This document shows positions 6,227 through 7,063 of a stretch of DNA of 7,063 nt, one piece after another. Every line of letters begins with the position of its first letter. Positions within the stretch are counted from its first letter, which is position 1. Under the pieces are notes generated by a model. That model worked only from the letters and a program-made list of their open reading frames with translations, did not search any database and was not told the origin of the DNA. Source of the stretch: an uncultured Collinsella sp. (GTDB lineage Bacteria > Actinomycetota > Coriobacteriia > Coriobacteriales > Coriobacteriaceae); contig USBA01000096.1 in assembly GCA_900552735.1 (NCBI GenBank), positions 1 through 7,063 on the forward strand, given 5' to 3'. The position numbers and the translations under genes were made by a program.

Positions 6227-6958
6227 ATGCTTACCAAACTCCTCTGCGAATTCGGCGCAACTGCCCTCATGATCATCTTTGGCGTGGGCGTGCACTGCGA
6301 TACGGTGCTCAAGGGCACCAAGTATCAGGGCTCCGGCCACATGTTTGCCATCACCACCTGGTCTTTTGGCATCTCGGTCGCTCTGTTTATCTTTGGCGGC
6401 GCCGTGTGCATGAACCCCGCCATGGTGCTTGCCCAGTGCATCGTAGGCCTGGTGCCGTGGAGCAGCTGCATTCCCTTCATGATTGCCGATATGCTCGGCG
6501 GCTTTGCGGGTGCCGTGATCGCGTGGTTGATGTATGCCGATGAGTTCAAGGCTTCCGATGGTGTCGTCGACCCCATTGCCCAGCGCAACATCTTCTCGAC
6601 CAACCCCACCACCGAGGGCACCAACTATGCCCGTAATTTCTTCTGCGAGGCTATCTGCACCTTTGTGTTCATCAGCGCCATCCTTGCTGCTGCTAACCGT
6701 GCTGGCGAGAATGTCCTGATGCTCGCCATCTGCGTCGGCCTGATCGTTTGGGCCGTTGGCATGGGCATGGGCGGCATCACCGGCTTCGCCATGAACCAGG
6801 CCCGTGACCTTGGTCCTCGCATGGCCTATCAGGTGCTGCCGATCAAGAACAAGGCCGACAACAACTGGAAGTATGGCCTGCATGTTCCTGGTATTGCTCC
6901 GTTTGTCGGTGCCGCTCTGGCCGCACTGTTTGTGCATGGTTTCTTGGGCATGTTCTAG
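6227..6958 (+). CDS. larD: LarD-like aquaglyceroporin (lactic acid channel, MIP family)
   Basis: Inner-membrane channel of 243 aa in the major intrinsic protein family. Six hydrophobic segments fall at about 5-23, 41-59, 83-103, 137-156, 163-182 and 219-240. The two pore half-helices begin at the first NPA box (CMNPAMVLAQ, N63-A65) and at the second box (GFAMNQARDLGPR, N190-A192), where Pro is replaced by Gln. The selectivity-filter Arg is kept (R193). W45 and F187 sit about where E. coli GlpF has W48 and F200, so the pore should be glycerol-type rather than water-type (inference). Position directly after larA, as in lactobacillus lar loci where LarD carries lactic acid, supports LarD over a plain glycerol facilitator (glpF), which remains the alternative. 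ATG 6227 has GATAAGG (6216-6222) 4 nt upstream; cotranscription with larA is likely. No signal peptide is needed. Confidence 0.82.
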   Translation: MLTKLLCEFGATALMIIFGVGVHCDTVLKGTKYQGSGHMFAITTWSFGISVALFIFGGAVCMNPAMVLAQCIVGLVPWSSCIPFMIADMLGGFAGAVIAWLMYADEFKASDGVVDPIAQRNIFSTNPTTEGTNYARNFFCEAICTFVFISAILAAANRAGENVLMLAICVGLIVWAVGMGMGGITGFAMNQARDLGPRMAYQVLPIKNKADNNWKYGLHVPGIAPFVGAALAALFVHGFLGMF

Positions 6959-7063
6959 TCTGAGGCTACATAGTAGTCCGCTGGCCCCCAAGGCTAACAA
7001 ACCCACCCCAACAAACCAAAAAAAAAAAAAAAACGGAGAACAAAATAAGGCCCACCCAATTAT
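6959..7063. other. Gene-free, C/A-rich contig end with a 16-A run
   Basis: The 105 nt after larD hold no hairpin terminator and no supportable reading frame. From about 6990 the plus strand is almost only A and C, ending in 16 A (7018-7033), then CGGAGAAC and an AT-rich tail. The tract looks unlike the rest of the window and may be low-quality assembly at a contig end. The next gene, if any, starts beyond 7063. Confidence 0.6.

Overview
The window reads like ordinary chromosome of a GC-rich, gut-type fermentative actinobacterium, most probably a Coriobacteriia member such as Collinsella. That assignment is an inference. It rests on strong G/C preference at third codon positions, perfect TATAAT-type -10 boxes, purine-rich Shine-Dalgarno sites, and a lactobacillus-like lactate racemase next to a PEP carboxylase. 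All four large genes are on the plus strand, intact, and share one codon style. I see no transposase, phage gene, tRNA, rRNA or CRISPR array.

Layout: 1-92 is contig-edge sequence with a 59-C run that is probably an artefact. A TATAAT box at 93-98 precedes hisS (141-1454, histidyl-tRNA synthetase), which ends in a hairpin terminator at 1512-1549. An AT-rich regulatory stretch (1566-1667) has three related GA-AATAC motifs and a TATAAT box. It leads into ppc (1712-4525, phosphoenolpyruvate carboxylase, ending in the family's QNTG tail). The 374-bp gap between ppc and larA holds a 127-bp nested palindrome (4549-4675), a possible 26-codon leader ORF (4715-4795), a strong intrinsic terminator inside that ORF (4744-4780), and an untranslated leader. 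Then come larA (4900-6177, nickel-pincer lactate racemase) and, 49 bp later, larD (6227-6958, aquaglyceroporin-type lactate channel). The last 105 bp are C/A-rich with a 16-A run and hold no recognisable gene.

How the genes fit together: larA and larD form a lactate module, in which the channel passes undissociated lactic acid and the racemase interconverts D- and L-lactate. The cofactor genes larB, larC and larE are not in the window. PEP carboxylase makes oxaloacetate from PEP plus bicarbonate. HisRS is housekeeping. Each of hisS and ppc seems to be its own transcription unit.

No clearly new system is visible. The best leads are the long palindrome, the leader-ORF/terminator/ATGA arrangement before larA, the NQA (not NPA) second pore motif in LarD, and a 15-bp perfect dyad next to a TATAAC box between larA and larD.
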